Assembly (NCBI GenBank): GCA_014377155.1
Contig: JACMQD010000479.1
Location: 1-8,473, forward strand
DNA: 8,473 bases
Origin: Herminiimonas sp.
GTDB lineage: Bacteria; Pseudomonadota; Gammaproteobacteria; Burkholderiales; Burkholderiaceae
Reading direction: 5' to 3'
Shown here: piece after piece, positions 1-7,040 of the stretch
How positions within the stretch are numbered: position 1 is the first letter of the stretch
Layout of the letters: the number at the start of each line of letters is the position of its first letter
Translations under genes and position numbers: made by a program
The notes under the pieces: model-generated
What the model was told of the DNA's origin: nothing
Seen by the model: only the letters and a program-made list of their open reading frames with translations
Database searches by the model: none

Positions 1-1761
1 GGTGACAACCGGCCCCACCTGTATTGGGCGATGTCGGCGGTGCAATGCCTGGGCGGCGTGCCGGTACCGCTCTATCAGGATGCGCCAGCGGCCGACATGG
101 CCTATGTGCTGGACGATGCCGAAATCGATTTCGCCGTGGTCGAAGATCAGGAACAGGTCGACAAGCTGCTGGAAATCAAGCAGTCGGTGCCGCGCCTGGC
201 GCATATCGTGTTCGACGATGATCGCGGCATGCGGCACTACACGCAACACGAGCTGACATCGTTTGCAAGGTTGCAGGAACTGGGACGCGAATTCGATCGC
301 GCCCATCCGGATTTCTTTCAGCAAGAAGTCGATCTGGGTGCGGCCGACGACATTGCCATCATCCTCTACACCTCGGGCACCACCGGCAAGCCAAAGGGGG
401 TGTGTCACACCCATGCGGCGATGATTGCCACTGCGCAGGTGCTCAAGGAATTCGACCACCTCGACATGGCAGGCAACGACGTGTTGTGCTACCTGCCGCT
501 GGCGTGGGTCGGCGATTTTCTGTATTCATTTGCAATGGCGCATGTGTGCGGCTTTTGCCTGAATTGCCCGGAGTCACCCAATACCGTCATGACCGACCTG
601 CGCGAAATCGGCCCGACCTACTATTTTGGCCCGCCGCGTGTGTATGAAAACATCTTGACGCAAGTCATGATCCGCATCGAGGATGCGAGCTGGGTCAAGC
701 GCAAGATGTTCCACTATTTCATGTCGGTGGCACGCCGCGTCGGCATTCGCATCCTCGACGGCAAGGGCGATGTCAGCCTCGGCGACCGCGTGATGTATGC
801 GCTCGGCCAGCTGGTCATCTACGGGCCGCTGAAAAACGTGCTCGGCATGTCGCGCATCCGTACCGCCTACACCGGTGGCGAGGCGATCGGCCCCGATCTG
901 TTCGATTTCTACCGCTCGCTCGGCATCAATCTCAAGCAGCTGTACGGTATGACCGAGACCTGCGTGACGGTATGCATGCAGCCGTCCGGCGACGTCAAGC
1001 TCGATACCGTCGGACCGCCAATGGCCGGGGTCGAAGTCAAGATCGCCGCCAATGGGGAAGTGTTGGTGCGCTCGCCGGGTTTGATGAAAGGTTATTTCAA
1101 ACGGCCCGATGCGACGGCCGAGGCGATTGATGGCGACGGTTTTTTTCATACTGGCGATGCCGGCTTTTTCGACAGCGACGGTCACCTGAAAATCATCGAC
1201 CGCGCCAAGGATGTCGGCAAGATGGCCAGCGGTACGCTGTTCGCGCCGAAGTACATCGAAAACAAGCTGAAGTTCTTCCCGTTCATCAAGGAAGCCGTCG
1301 CCTTCGGTGATCTGCGCCAGCAATGCAATGCCTTCATCAACATCGACATGGAAGCGGTCGGCAACTGGGCCGAGCGGCGCGGACTGGCCTACAGCGGCTA
1401 TACCGATCTGGCGGCGCATCCCGATGTCTATGACCTGATCGCCGACTGCGTCGAGCGCGTCAATGCGGACCTGGCCACCGATGCGCTGATTGCCGATTCG
1501 CAAATCCACCGCTTTCTGATCTTGCACAAGGAACTCGACCCCGACGACGACGAACTGACGCGCACCCGCAAAGTACGGCGCGGCTTCATTGCCGAAAAAT
1601 ACGGCGTGCTGATCGACGCCCTCTATTCGGACAAAAAATCGCAATACATCGAAACCATGGTCAAGTTCGAGGATGGCCGCCAGAGCATGGTCGCCGCCGA
1701 CCTGAAAATTCGCGATACCAAGACCTTTGCGCCGATTGCGGCCATCAAGAAAGCAGCATGA
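1..1761 (+). CDS. AMP-forming acyl-CoA synthetase (long-chain type), 5' end missing
   Basis: This ANL-superfamily enzyme should activate a carboxylic acid to its CoA thioester through an acyl-adenylate, in the cytoplasm or at the inner membrane. The frame is open from base 1 (GDNRPHLYW...), so the gene starts left of the window; 586 codons remain. Fragment residues 121-133 carry the phosphate-binding loop (ILYTSGTTGKPKG). YGMTET is at 315-320. HTGD, with the ribose-binding Asp at 386, is followed by the hinge region and Arg401 (IIDRAKD). The C-terminal catalytic Lys is probably K524 (RTRKVRRG). Length and motifs fit the FAA1/FadD15-like group (about 640-660 aa), so roughly 50-80 N-terminal residues are missing. 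The Met at base 31 is internal and not a start. Linkage to a complete LIV-type importer suggests that it activates the imported acid. Chain length or aromatic specificity cannot be read. Confidence 0.93.
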   Translation, partial: GDNRPHLYWAMSAVQCLGGVPVPLYQDAPAADMAYVLDDAEIDFAVVEDQEQVDKLLEIKQSVPRLAHIVFDDDRGMRHYTQHELTSFARLQELGREFDRAHPDFFQQEVDLGAADDIAIILYTSGTTGKPKGVCHTHAAMIATAQVLKEFDHLDMAGNDVLCYLPLAWVGDFLYSFAMAHVCGFCLNCPESPNTVMTDLREIGPTYYFGPPRVYENILTQVMIRIEDASWVKRKMFHYFMSVARRVGIRILDGKGDVSLGDRVMYALGQLVIYGPLKNVLGMSRIRTAYTGGEAIGPDLFDFYRSLGINLKQLYGMTETCVTVCMQPSGDVKLDTVGPPMAGVEVKIAANGEVLVRSPGLMKGYFKRPDATAEAIDGDGFFHTGDAGFFDSDGHLKIIDRAKDVGKMASGTLFAPKYIENKLKFFPFIKEAVAFGDLRQQCNAFINIDMEAVGNWAERRGLAYSGYTDLAAHPDVYDLIADCVERVNADLATDALIADSQIHRFLILHKELDPDDDELTRTRKVRRGFIAEKYGVLIDALYSDKKSQYIETMVKFEDGRQSMVAADLKIRDTKTFAPIAAIKKAA

Positions 1762-1814
1762 CATGAACCTGCAATCAATGAACAAGCCGGCGCGTCCGGT
1801 GGAGTGCTGAGCCG

Positions 1815-2603
1815 ATGACCGACAATCGACAGATCGGCGGCGTGATCCTGGACATGCAGAATATTTCGCTGTCGTTCGGCGGCGTCAAGGCGCTGACCGA
1901 CATCTCGTTCGACGTGCGAGAGCATGAAATCCGCGCCATCATCGGCCCCAACGGCGCCGGCAAAAGCTCGATGCTCAACGTCATCAACGGCGTCTACCAT
2001 CCGCAGCACGGCAACATCGTTTTCCGTGGCGAGCCCCGGCATGACATGCATCCGACCAAGGCCGCCAAACAGGGCATCGCCCGCACTTTCCAGAACATCG
2101 CGCTGTTCAAGGGCATGACCGTGCTAGACAACATCATGACCGGACGCAACACCAAGATGCGCAGCGGCGTGCTGGCCAATGCGATCTGGTGGGGTCCGGC
2201 GCGCAAGGAAGAATTCGATCACCGCCAGAAGGTCGAGGAAGTGATCGACTTTCTCGAAATCCAGCATATCCGCAAGACGCCGGTAGGCCGTCTGCCGTAC
2301 GGCTTGCAAAAGCGGGTTGAGCTGGCGCGTGCGCTGGCAGCCGAACCCAGCATGCTGCTGCTGGATGAGCCGATGGCCGGCATGAACGTCGAAGAAAAAC
2401 AGGACATGTGCCGCTTCGTGCTCGACGTCAACGACCAGTTCGGCACCACCATCGTCTTGATCGAGCATGACATGGGCGTGGTGATGGATATTTCGGATCG
2501 GGTGGTAGTGCTGGATTACGGCAAGAAGATCGGCGACGGCACGCCGGACGAAGTGATGGCCAACCCGGATGTGATCAAGGCGTATCTCGGCACGTCGCAC
2601 TAG
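1815..2603 (+). CDS. livG: LIV/HAAT-type ABC transporter ATP-binding protein LivG
   Basis: This is one of two cytoplasmic ATPases that power the importer encoded here. The 262-aa protein has Walker A GPNGAGKSS at 44-52, a Q-loop region (RTFQNIALFKGMTV), the LivG-style signature PYGLQKR at 161-167 in place of LSGGQ, Walker B MLLLDEP at 180-186 and the switch His218 (IEHDMG). The end, NPDVIKAYLG, is typical of LivG. The start at 1815 has a GGAG (1801-1804) 10 nt upstream. An internal Met14 (MQNISLSFGG) lies at the domain edge and would remove a short polar leader, so it is a weaker alternative. The gene lies 53 bp after the acyl-CoA synthetase and 26 bp before livH, which supports one transcript. 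LivG is a family-level name; it does not show that the substrate is a branched-chain amino acid. Confidence 0.95.
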   Translation: MTDNRQIGGVILDMQNISLSFGGVKALTDISFDVREHEIRAIIGPNGAGKSSMLNVINGVYHPQHGNIVFRGEPRHDMHPTKAAKQGIARTFQNIALFKGMTVLDNIMTGRNTKMRSGVLANAIWWGPARKEEFDHRQKVEEVIDFLEIQHIRKTPVGRLPYGLQKRVELARALAAEPSMLLLDEPMAGMNVEEKQDMCRFVLDVNDQFGTTIVLIEHDMGVVMDISDRVVVLDYGKKIGDGTPDEVMANPDVIKAYLGTSH

Positions 2604-2629
2604 CACGCAATCGATAACGGACAAACGAC

Positions 2630-3544
2630 ATGCAATTCTTTTTTGAAGTAACCATCAGCGGCCTGCTTTCGGGCCTGATGTATTCGCTGGTCGCGCTCGG
2701 CTTCGTGCTGATCTACAAGGCGTCCGGCGTGTTCAATTTCGCCCAGGGCGCCATGGTGTATTTTGCCGCGCTGGCGGTAGTGGGTTTGATCGATCTGGGC
2801 TTGCCGATGTGGGCCGCCGTGATCGGTGCCTTCATCGTCATGCTCGTGGTCGGGCTGGCGACCGAGCGCTTCGTGCTGCGCAAGCTGGTCAACCAGCCGC
2901 CGATCACGTTGTTCATGGCGACCATCGGGCTGACGTTTTTTTTGGAGGGCCTCGGACCGCTTTTATTCGGCAGCGGCGTGCGTGCCATCGACCTGGGGAT
3001 TGTCGATGAACCGATCATGTCGATCATGGACGCTACCGGCATCGGCATTTCCAAATTCGACCTTTTTGCGTCCGGCACGGTCATCGCACTGGTGGCGATG
3101 CTGGCCCTGTTTTTTCAGAAGACCAAGATCGGCCGCGCACTGCGCGCGGTGGCCGACGATCATCAGGCCGCGCTGTCGCTGGGGATTCCGCTGCAGCATA
3201 TCTGGGCCATCGTGTGGGGCGTGGCGGGTTTCGTGGCGCTGGTGGCGGGACTGATGTGGGGCTCGCGCAACGGCGTCCAATTCGCGCTGACGATGACGGC
3301 GCTGAAGGCGTTACCGGTGCTGATCCTCGGTGGCTTCACGTCGGTGCCGGGTGCGATCGTCGGCGGGCTGATCATCGGCGCGTCCGAAAAACTGGCCGAG
3401 ATTTACATTCCGCCGGTGATGCAGGGCTGGTTCGGCGGAAATTTTGGCGGTATCGAAGGCTGGTTTCCGTATGTGTTTGCGTTGCTGTTTTTGCTGGTGC
3501 GGCCGGAAGGCTTGTTCGGCGAAAAGCATATCGATCGCGTATGA
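2630..3544 (+). CDS. livH: LIV/HAAT-type ABC transporter permease LivH
   Basis: This inner-membrane permease would pair with LivM to form the transport channel. It has 304 aa, normal for LivH, with about eight hydrophobic segments by eye (near residues 5-27, 36-55, 58-80, 93-115, 147-162, 188-210, 219-245 and 279-295). Family landmarks are the N-terminal IYKASGVFNFAQGAM and the cytoplasmic coupling loop GRALRAVADD at 168-177, which should contact an ATPase subunit. LGGFTSVPGAIVGG and RPEGLFG near the C-terminus are also typical. The start at 2630 has only a weak ribosome site (CGGA, 2618-2621), so translation may depend partly on coupling from livG, 26 bp upstream. An 8-T run at 2936-2943 encodes TFFL and is in frame. 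Confidence 0.95.
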   Translation: MQFFFEVTISGLLSGLMYSLVALGFVLIYKASGVFNFAQGAMVYFAALAVVGLIDLGLPMWAAVIGAFIVMLVVGLATERFVLRKLVNQPPITLFMATIGLTFFLEGLGPLLFGSGVRAIDLGIVDEPIMSIMDATGIGISKFDLFASGTVIALVAMLALFFQKTKIGRALRAVADDHQAALSLGIPLQHIWAIVWGVAGFVALVAGLMWGSRNGVQFALTMTALKALPVLILGGFTSVPGAIVGGLIIGASEKLAEIYIPPVMQGWFGGNFGGIEGWFPYVFALLFLLVRPEGLFGEKHIDRV

Positions 3545-3595
3545 CCCATTTCATCCAGCAGGATGGCCGCGCACGTAGCGCAGTCAAGTCAGGAC

Positions 3596-3603
3596 AAAGA
3601 GGA
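3596..3603 (+). promoter_or_regulatory. Ribosome binding site that decides the livM start
   Basis: AAAGAGGA lies 4 nt before the ATG at 3608. The in-frame ATG at 3563 has no comparable purine-rich site at the right distance. This favours the shorter 358-aa LivM over a 373-aa form. Confidence 0.7.
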
Positions 3604-3607
3604 CACC

Positions 3608-4684
3608 ATGTTTTACCGTGAAGCCGGCCAGTTCAAGACCTCGTATGTGGCCGACAGCCAGATTTTTCCGATCCGCCAGGACCGCGCCGGCATGGCGCTG
3701 GTGCTGGCCATCGCCTTCATCGGTATTCCGTTCATCGCCAGCGAATACTGGTTTTCGGCGATCCTGATCCCGTTTCTGGTGTTCGCCCTGGCCGCACTGG
3801 GGCTCAACATCCTGACCGGTTACGCCGGCCAATTGTCGCTGGGGTCGGCTGCCTTCATGGCGGTCGGTGCCTATGCAGCCTACAACTTCCAACTGCGCAT
3901 CGAAGGCATGCCGATCCTGCTGTCGTTCGCACTCGGTGGCTTGTGCGCGGCGATCGTCGGCGTGATGTTCGGCTTGCCTTCGTTGCGTATCAAGGGCTTT
4001 TACCTGGCGGTGGCAACGCTGGCGGCACAATTCTTCATCATCTGGGTATTGACCAAGTTCGCCTGGTTTTCAAACAACAGTTCGTCTGGCGTGATCAGCG
4101 CGCAAAAGATCAATATTCTGGGTTTTGCGATCGCCACGCCAGTGCAAAAATACCTGCTGGTGCTGGCGATCGTATCGGTCATGGCGCTGCTGGCCAAGAA
4201 CCTGGTGCGCTCGCACACCGGCCGCGCCTGGATGGCGGTGCGCGACATGGACGTAGCTGCCGAAGTGATCGGCATTCCGCTGATGCGTACCAAGCTGATG
4301 GCGTTCGCGGTCAGCTCGTTCTATTGTGGCGTGGCCGGTGCACTCTATGCGTTCTGCTATCTGGGGTCGGTCGAGCCGGACGGCTTTTCGCTGGATCTGT
4401 CGTTTCGCATCCTGTTCATGATCATCATCGGCGGCGTCGGCAGCATTCTTGGCTCGTTTCTGGGATCGGCCTTCATCCTGCTACTGCCGATCTTTCTCGA
4501 CAACGTCCTGCCACCGCTGGCCGGGTTGCTGCACCTGCCCTTTACCAATGCCACCGTATCGCACATTCAACTGATGATGTTCGGTGGTCTGATCATTTTC
4601 TTCCTCATCGTGGAGCCGCACGGACTGGCGCGCCTGTGGCAAATTACCAAGGAGAAGTTGCGCCTGTGGCCATTCCCGCACTAA
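3608..4684 (+). CDS. livM: LIV/HAAT-type ABC transporter permease LivM
   Basis: This is the second inner-membrane permease of the importer. It has 358 aa, with a hydrophilic N-terminus of about 28 residues (MFYREAGQFKTSY...) and then several hydrophobic segments. The LivM hallmark GLNILTGYAGQLSLG is at 65-79, the ATPase-coupling loop RAWMAVRD at 206-213, and a GGVGSILGSFLG segment and the closing VEPHGLARLW lie further on. I chose the start at 3608 because AAAGAGGA (3596-3603) lies just upstream and MFYREAGQF is a familiar beginning for this subfamily. An in-frame ATG at 3563 would add 15 polar residues and has no good ribosome site. The 63-bp gap after livH holds only weak short inverted repeats, for example CATCC/GGATG at 3552-3565. 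Confidence 0.94.
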   Translation: MFYREAGQFKTSYVADSQIFPIRQDRAGMALVLAIAFIGIPFIASEYWFSAILIPFLVFALAALGLNILTGYAGQLSLGSAAFMAVGAYAAYNFQLRIEGMPILLSFALGGLCAAIVGVMFGLPSLRIKGFYLAVATLAAQFFIIWVLTKFAWFSNNSSSGVISAQKINILGFAIATPVQKYLLVLAIVSVMALLAKNLVRSHTGRAWMAVRDMDVAAEVIGIPLMRTKLMAFAVSSFYCGVAGALYAFCYLGSVEPDGFSLDLSFRILFMIIIGGVGSILGSFLGSAFILLLPIFLDNVLPPLAGLLHLPFTNATVSHIQLMMFGGLIIFFLIVEPHGLARLWQITKEKLRLWPFPH

Positions 4685-4728
4685 TCATTTTCAACACCGA
4701 GTTAAAAAAGTCGCATCGTCGATTAATG

Positions 4729-4734
4729 AAGGAG
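4729..4734 (+). promoter_or_regulatory. Strong ribosome binding site of the substrate-binding protein gene
   Basis: AAGGAG with a 6-nt spacer before ATG 4741 is the best Shine-Dalgarno sequence in the window, which fits a binding protein needed in excess over the membrane subunits. An in-frame ATG at 4726 overlaps this site and would add only MKETS, so 4741 is the likelier start. Confidence 0.75.
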
Positions 4735-4740
4735 ACAAGT

Positions 4741-6063
4741 ATGAAACGTATCAAGCAACTTCTGCTGGCAGCAACCGCTGCCGTCACGCTGGCCGCGCCG
4801 ATCGGCCAGGCGATCGCGCAGGCGACCGATCAGTTCATCGCCTTGCCGAGCTACCGCGTTGGCCCGTACGGCGCCAACGGCCAGTCGTTCTACGGCGGCT
4901 ATGTCGACTACCTGAATTACGTGAACATGAAGGAAGGTGGCATCAACGGCGTCAAGCTGTCGTGGGAAGAATGCGAAACCGAATATAACAACGCCAAGGG
5001 CGTCGAGTGCTACGAGCGCTTGAAAGGCAAGAACACCGTTACCAAGGGCACCGCCTATAACGTGATGGCCACCGGTATCGCCTACGCGCTGATCGACAAG
5101 TCGGTCGAAGACAAAGTGCCGCTGATGATGGTCGGGTATGGCCGCACCGATGCGGTCGACGGTTCGGTATTTCCGTATGCGTTTCCGCTGGTGACGACGT
5201 ATCAGATGCAGGTGTCGGCGATCATCAAATATCTGGCGTCCAAGAACGGTGGTTCACTAGCCGGCAAGAAGATCGCCTACCTGTATCACGACTCGGCCTA
5301 TGGCAAAGAGCCGCTGGTGGCGATCGATGCCGAAGCGGCCATCGGCAAGTTTTCGGTAGTACAGATCCCGGTGGCCCATCCCGGCAACGAGCAGGGCGCG
5401 CAGTGGCTGCGCATCCGCCAGGAAAAGCCCGACTATGTGATTTTCTGGGGCTGGGGCGTGATGAACCAGACCGCCTTGAAAGCGGCGCAGAAAGTGGGCT
5501 ACCCGCGTGAACAGATGATCGGTTCGTGGTGGGCCGGTTCCGAAGAAGACACGGTGCCGGCAGGTGACGCCGCCAAGGGTTACACCAGCGCTACCTGGAA
5601 CGTGGCCGGCAAGACCGTGCCGGTGATTGCCGATATCGAGAAAGTCGTCTACGGCGCCGGCAAGGGCAACATGCAGGACAAGACCAAGGTCGGCACGATC
5701 CTGTACAACCGCGGCGTATCGGTGGCGATCGCCACCGTCGAAGCGATCCGCACCGCGCAGAATAAGTACGGCAAGGGCAAGGTCATCAGCGGCGAGCAGA
5801 TGCGCTGGGGCCTGGAAAACCTGAACATGAACAACGCCCGTCTGACACAACTCGGCGCGACCGGTTTGCTGCCCGAAATCAAGACTTCGTGCGACAACCA
5901 CGAAGGTTCGGGCAAGGTCAAGATTCAGCAGTGGGATGGCGCCAAGTGGACACTGATCTCGGACTGGATCGAGGGTAACAAGGCGCTGATTCATCCGCTG
6001 TTCAAGGCCAATGCGGCCAAGTATGCAAAAGAAAAAGGCATCACGCCGGCTTGCATGAAGTAA
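4741..6063 (+). CDS. Periplasmic substrate-binding protein of the LIV-type ABC importer
   Basis: This is a secreted binding protein of the Peripla_BP_6 (LivK-like) family that captures the ligand in the periplasm and delivers it to LivHM. It has 440 aa, clearly longer than E. coli LivJ/LivK (about 345-350 mature). The N-terminus is a classic Sec signal: KRIK, then a hydrophobic stretch, then AIA with likely cleavage after A26. There is no lipobox Cys. The mature protein has exactly four Cys: C78 and C90 (EECETEY...GVECYE), and C384 and C438 (KTSCDN; PACMK at the extreme C-terminus). They could form two disulphides, one tying down the C-terminal tail. Position between livM and livF supports its role. 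The subfamily is often annotated as a branched-chain amino acid binder, but its length and CoA-ligase neighbours make an organic, aromatic or fatty acid ligand plausible. The ligand is unknown. Confidence 0.93.
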   Translation: MKRIKQLLLAATAAVTLAAPIGQAIAQATDQFIALPSYRVGPYGANGQSFYGGYVDYLNYVNMKEGGINGVKLSWEECETEYNNAKGVECYERLKGKNTVTKGTAYNVMATGIAYALIDKSVEDKVPLMMVGYGRTDAVDGSVFPYAFPLVTTYQMQVSAIIKYLASKNGGSLAGKKIAYLYHDSAYGKEPLVAIDAEAAIGKFSVVQIPVAHPGNEQGAQWLRIRQEKPDYVIFWGWGVMNQTALKAAQKVGYPREQMIGSWWAGSEEDTVPAGDAAKGYTSATWNVAGKTVPVIADIEKVVYGAGKGNMQDKTKVGTILYNRGVSVAIATVEAIRTAQNKYGKGKVISGEQMRWGLENLNMNNARLTQLGATGLLPEIKTSCDNHEGSGKVKIQQWDGAKWTLISDWIEGNKALIHPLFKANAAKYAKEKGITPACMK

Positions 6064-6071
6064 TGCGCCGG

Positions 6072-6114
6072 CCGTTCGTGGCGTAGCGGGTCTGACCCGC
6101 TGCGCCACGAACGG
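6072..6114 (+). repeat. Long perfect hairpin after the binding-protein gene
   Basis: The arms at 6072-6091 and 6095-6114 are complementary over 20 bp. The only imperfection is one position that becomes a G-U pair in RNA, and the loop is 3 nt (CTG). It begins 8 bp after the TAA of the binding-protein gene. The next bases are GTTTGC, not a U-tract, so it is not a standard intrinsic terminator. It is better read as a 3' mRNA-protecting or processing structure that could raise the binding protein over livF, or as a member of a dispersed palindromic (REP-like) family; GTAG precedes the inner palindrome CGGGT-CTG-ACCCG. Partial termination remains possible. Confidence 0.8.
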
Positions 6115-6120
6115 GTTTGC

Positions 6121-6149
6121 TGCAGGGCCTTGCCATGCGAGGCCCTGCA
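6121..6149 (+). repeat. Second hairpin in the gap before livF
   Basis: The perfect 10-bp arms TGCAGGGCCT (6121-6130) and AGGCCCTGCA (6140-6149) flank a 9-nt loop, 6 bp after the larger hairpin. It is followed by AGAAATCATC, so there is no U-tract. It may act with the first structure in transcript processing or attenuation between the binding-protein gene and livF. Confidence 0.7.
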
Positions 6150-6158
6150 AGAAATCAT
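6130..6158 (+). promoter_or_regulatory. Weak candidate sigma70 promoter ahead of livF
   Basis: TTGCCA (6130-6135; 5 of 6 to TTGACA) and AATCAT (6153-6158; 4 of 6 to TATAAT) are separated by exactly 17 bp, about 30-60 bp before the livF start. It overlaps the second hairpin. A match of this quality can arise by chance, so this is a suggestion that livF could have a minor promoter of its own. Confidence 0.2.
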
Positions 6159-6187
6159 CGGGCAAATTGGCATAGAGCGGAGCTTCA

Positions 6188-6991
6188 ATGAGCGCAGTAC
6201 TGAGCATCAATAACATCGAAGTCATCTACGACCATGTGATCCTGGTCCTGAAAGGCGTATCGCTGCAAGTCCCCGACGGCAAGATCGTCGCGCTTCTGGG
6301 TGCCAACGGCGCGGGCAAAAGCACCACCTTGAAGGCAGTGTCGAACCTGCTGCATGCCGAGCGCGGCGATGTCACCAAGGGCAGCATCGAATTTCGGGGT
6401 GAACGTGTCGACCGCCTGACCCCGAACGACCTGGTCAAGCGCGGCGTGATCCAGGTAATGGAAGGCCGCCATTGCTTCGCCCATCTGTCGCTGGAAGAAA
6501 ACCTGCTGACCGGCGCCTATACGCGCGACGTCAGCAATGCCGAAGTCAAGCGCGACCTCGAACGTATCTACGAATATTTTCCACGCCTGAAAATTCGCCG
6601 CAAGTCGCAAGCCGGCTACACCTCCGGCGGCGAACAACAGATGACGGCGATCGGCCGCGCGATGATGGCCAAGCCGTCGATGATCCTGCTAGACGAACCG
6701 TCGATGGGACTGGCGCCGCAAATCGTCGAAGAAATCTTCGAGATCGTCAAAAATTTGAATACCAAGGAAAAGGTGTCGTTCCTGCTGGCCGAACAGAACA
6801 CCATGGTCGCGCTGCGTTATGCCGATTTCGGCTACATCCTTGAAAACGGCCGGGTCGTGATGGAAGGCGAAGCCCGCGAACTGGCCACGAATGAAGACGT
6901 CAAGGAATTCTATCTGGGCGTCTCCGGTGGTGCGCGCAAAAGCTTTCGCGACATGAAATTCTACCGCCGCCGCAAACGCTGGCTGGCCTGA
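6188..6991 (+). CDS. livF: LIV/HAAT-type ABC transporter ATP-binding protein LivF
   Basis: This is the second cytoplasmic ATPase of the importer, expected to pair with LivG. The 267-aa protein shows Walker A GANGAGKST at 38-46, the signature TSGGEQQ at 145-151 and Walker B with D169-E170-P171. Gln203 (AEQN) stands where most ABC proteins have the switch His, as is normal for LivF. The usual LivF end is YLGVS at 242-246. A further 21 residues (247-267) are strongly basic (KSFRD...FYRRRKRWLA), so the protein is longer than the 233-240 aa of classical LivF. GCGGAG (6177-6182) lies 5 nt before the ATG. The gene is separated from the binding-protein gene by the 124-bp hairpin-bearing gap and followed after 49 bp by the PaaK-like gene. 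Confidence 0.95.
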   Translation: MSAVLSINNIEVIYDHVILVLKGVSLQVPDGKIVALLGANGAGKSTTLKAVSNLLHAERGDVTKGSIEFRGERVDRLTPNDLVKRGVIQVMEGRHCFAHLSLEENLLTGAYTRDVSNAEVKRDLERIYEYFPRLKIRRKSQAGYTSGGEQQMTAIGRAMMAKPSMILLDEPSMGLAPQIVEEIFEIVKNLNTKEKVSFLLAEQNTMVALRYADFGYILENGRVVMEGEARELATNEDVKEFYLGVSGGARKSFRDMKFYRRRKRWLA

Positions 6992-7040
6992 CGCAGCCCA
7001 TTGCAACAAGCCCAACGCACACCGTATATAGAGATCGAAC

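Noticed and set aside
574..1785. 403-codon open frame on the - strand opposite the acyl-CoA synthetase
   Set aside because: It mirrors the codon structure of a clear ANL enzyme in GC-rich DNA. Its translation shows no family motifs, and antisense frames of this length are common in such sequence.
3552..3565. CATCC/GGATG mini-hairpin between livH and livM
   Set aside because: The 5-bp stem is too short to distinguish from chance and is not near the ribosome site.
3563..3607. Upstream in-frame start that would lengthen LivM by 15 residues
   Set aside because: The added residues are polar and unlike the family, and the better ribosome site (3596-3603) lies inside this stretch and points to 3608.
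3943..4740. Open frame running through livM out of frame and into the binding-protein gene, giving a 706-codon frame
   Set aside because: The extension overlaps livM in another frame and lacks any recognisable motif. The signal peptide and strong ribosome site show that the gene starts at 4741.
6072..6114. Intrinsic terminator of the operon
   Set aside because: The stem is strong but is followed by GTTTGC with no U-tract, and livF of the same transporter lies directly downstream in the same orientation.
5257..6225. 322-codon open frame on the - strand opposite the binding-protein gene
   Set aside because: It is a shadow of the conserved + strand gene, spans the hairpin region, and shows no domain or ribosome site.
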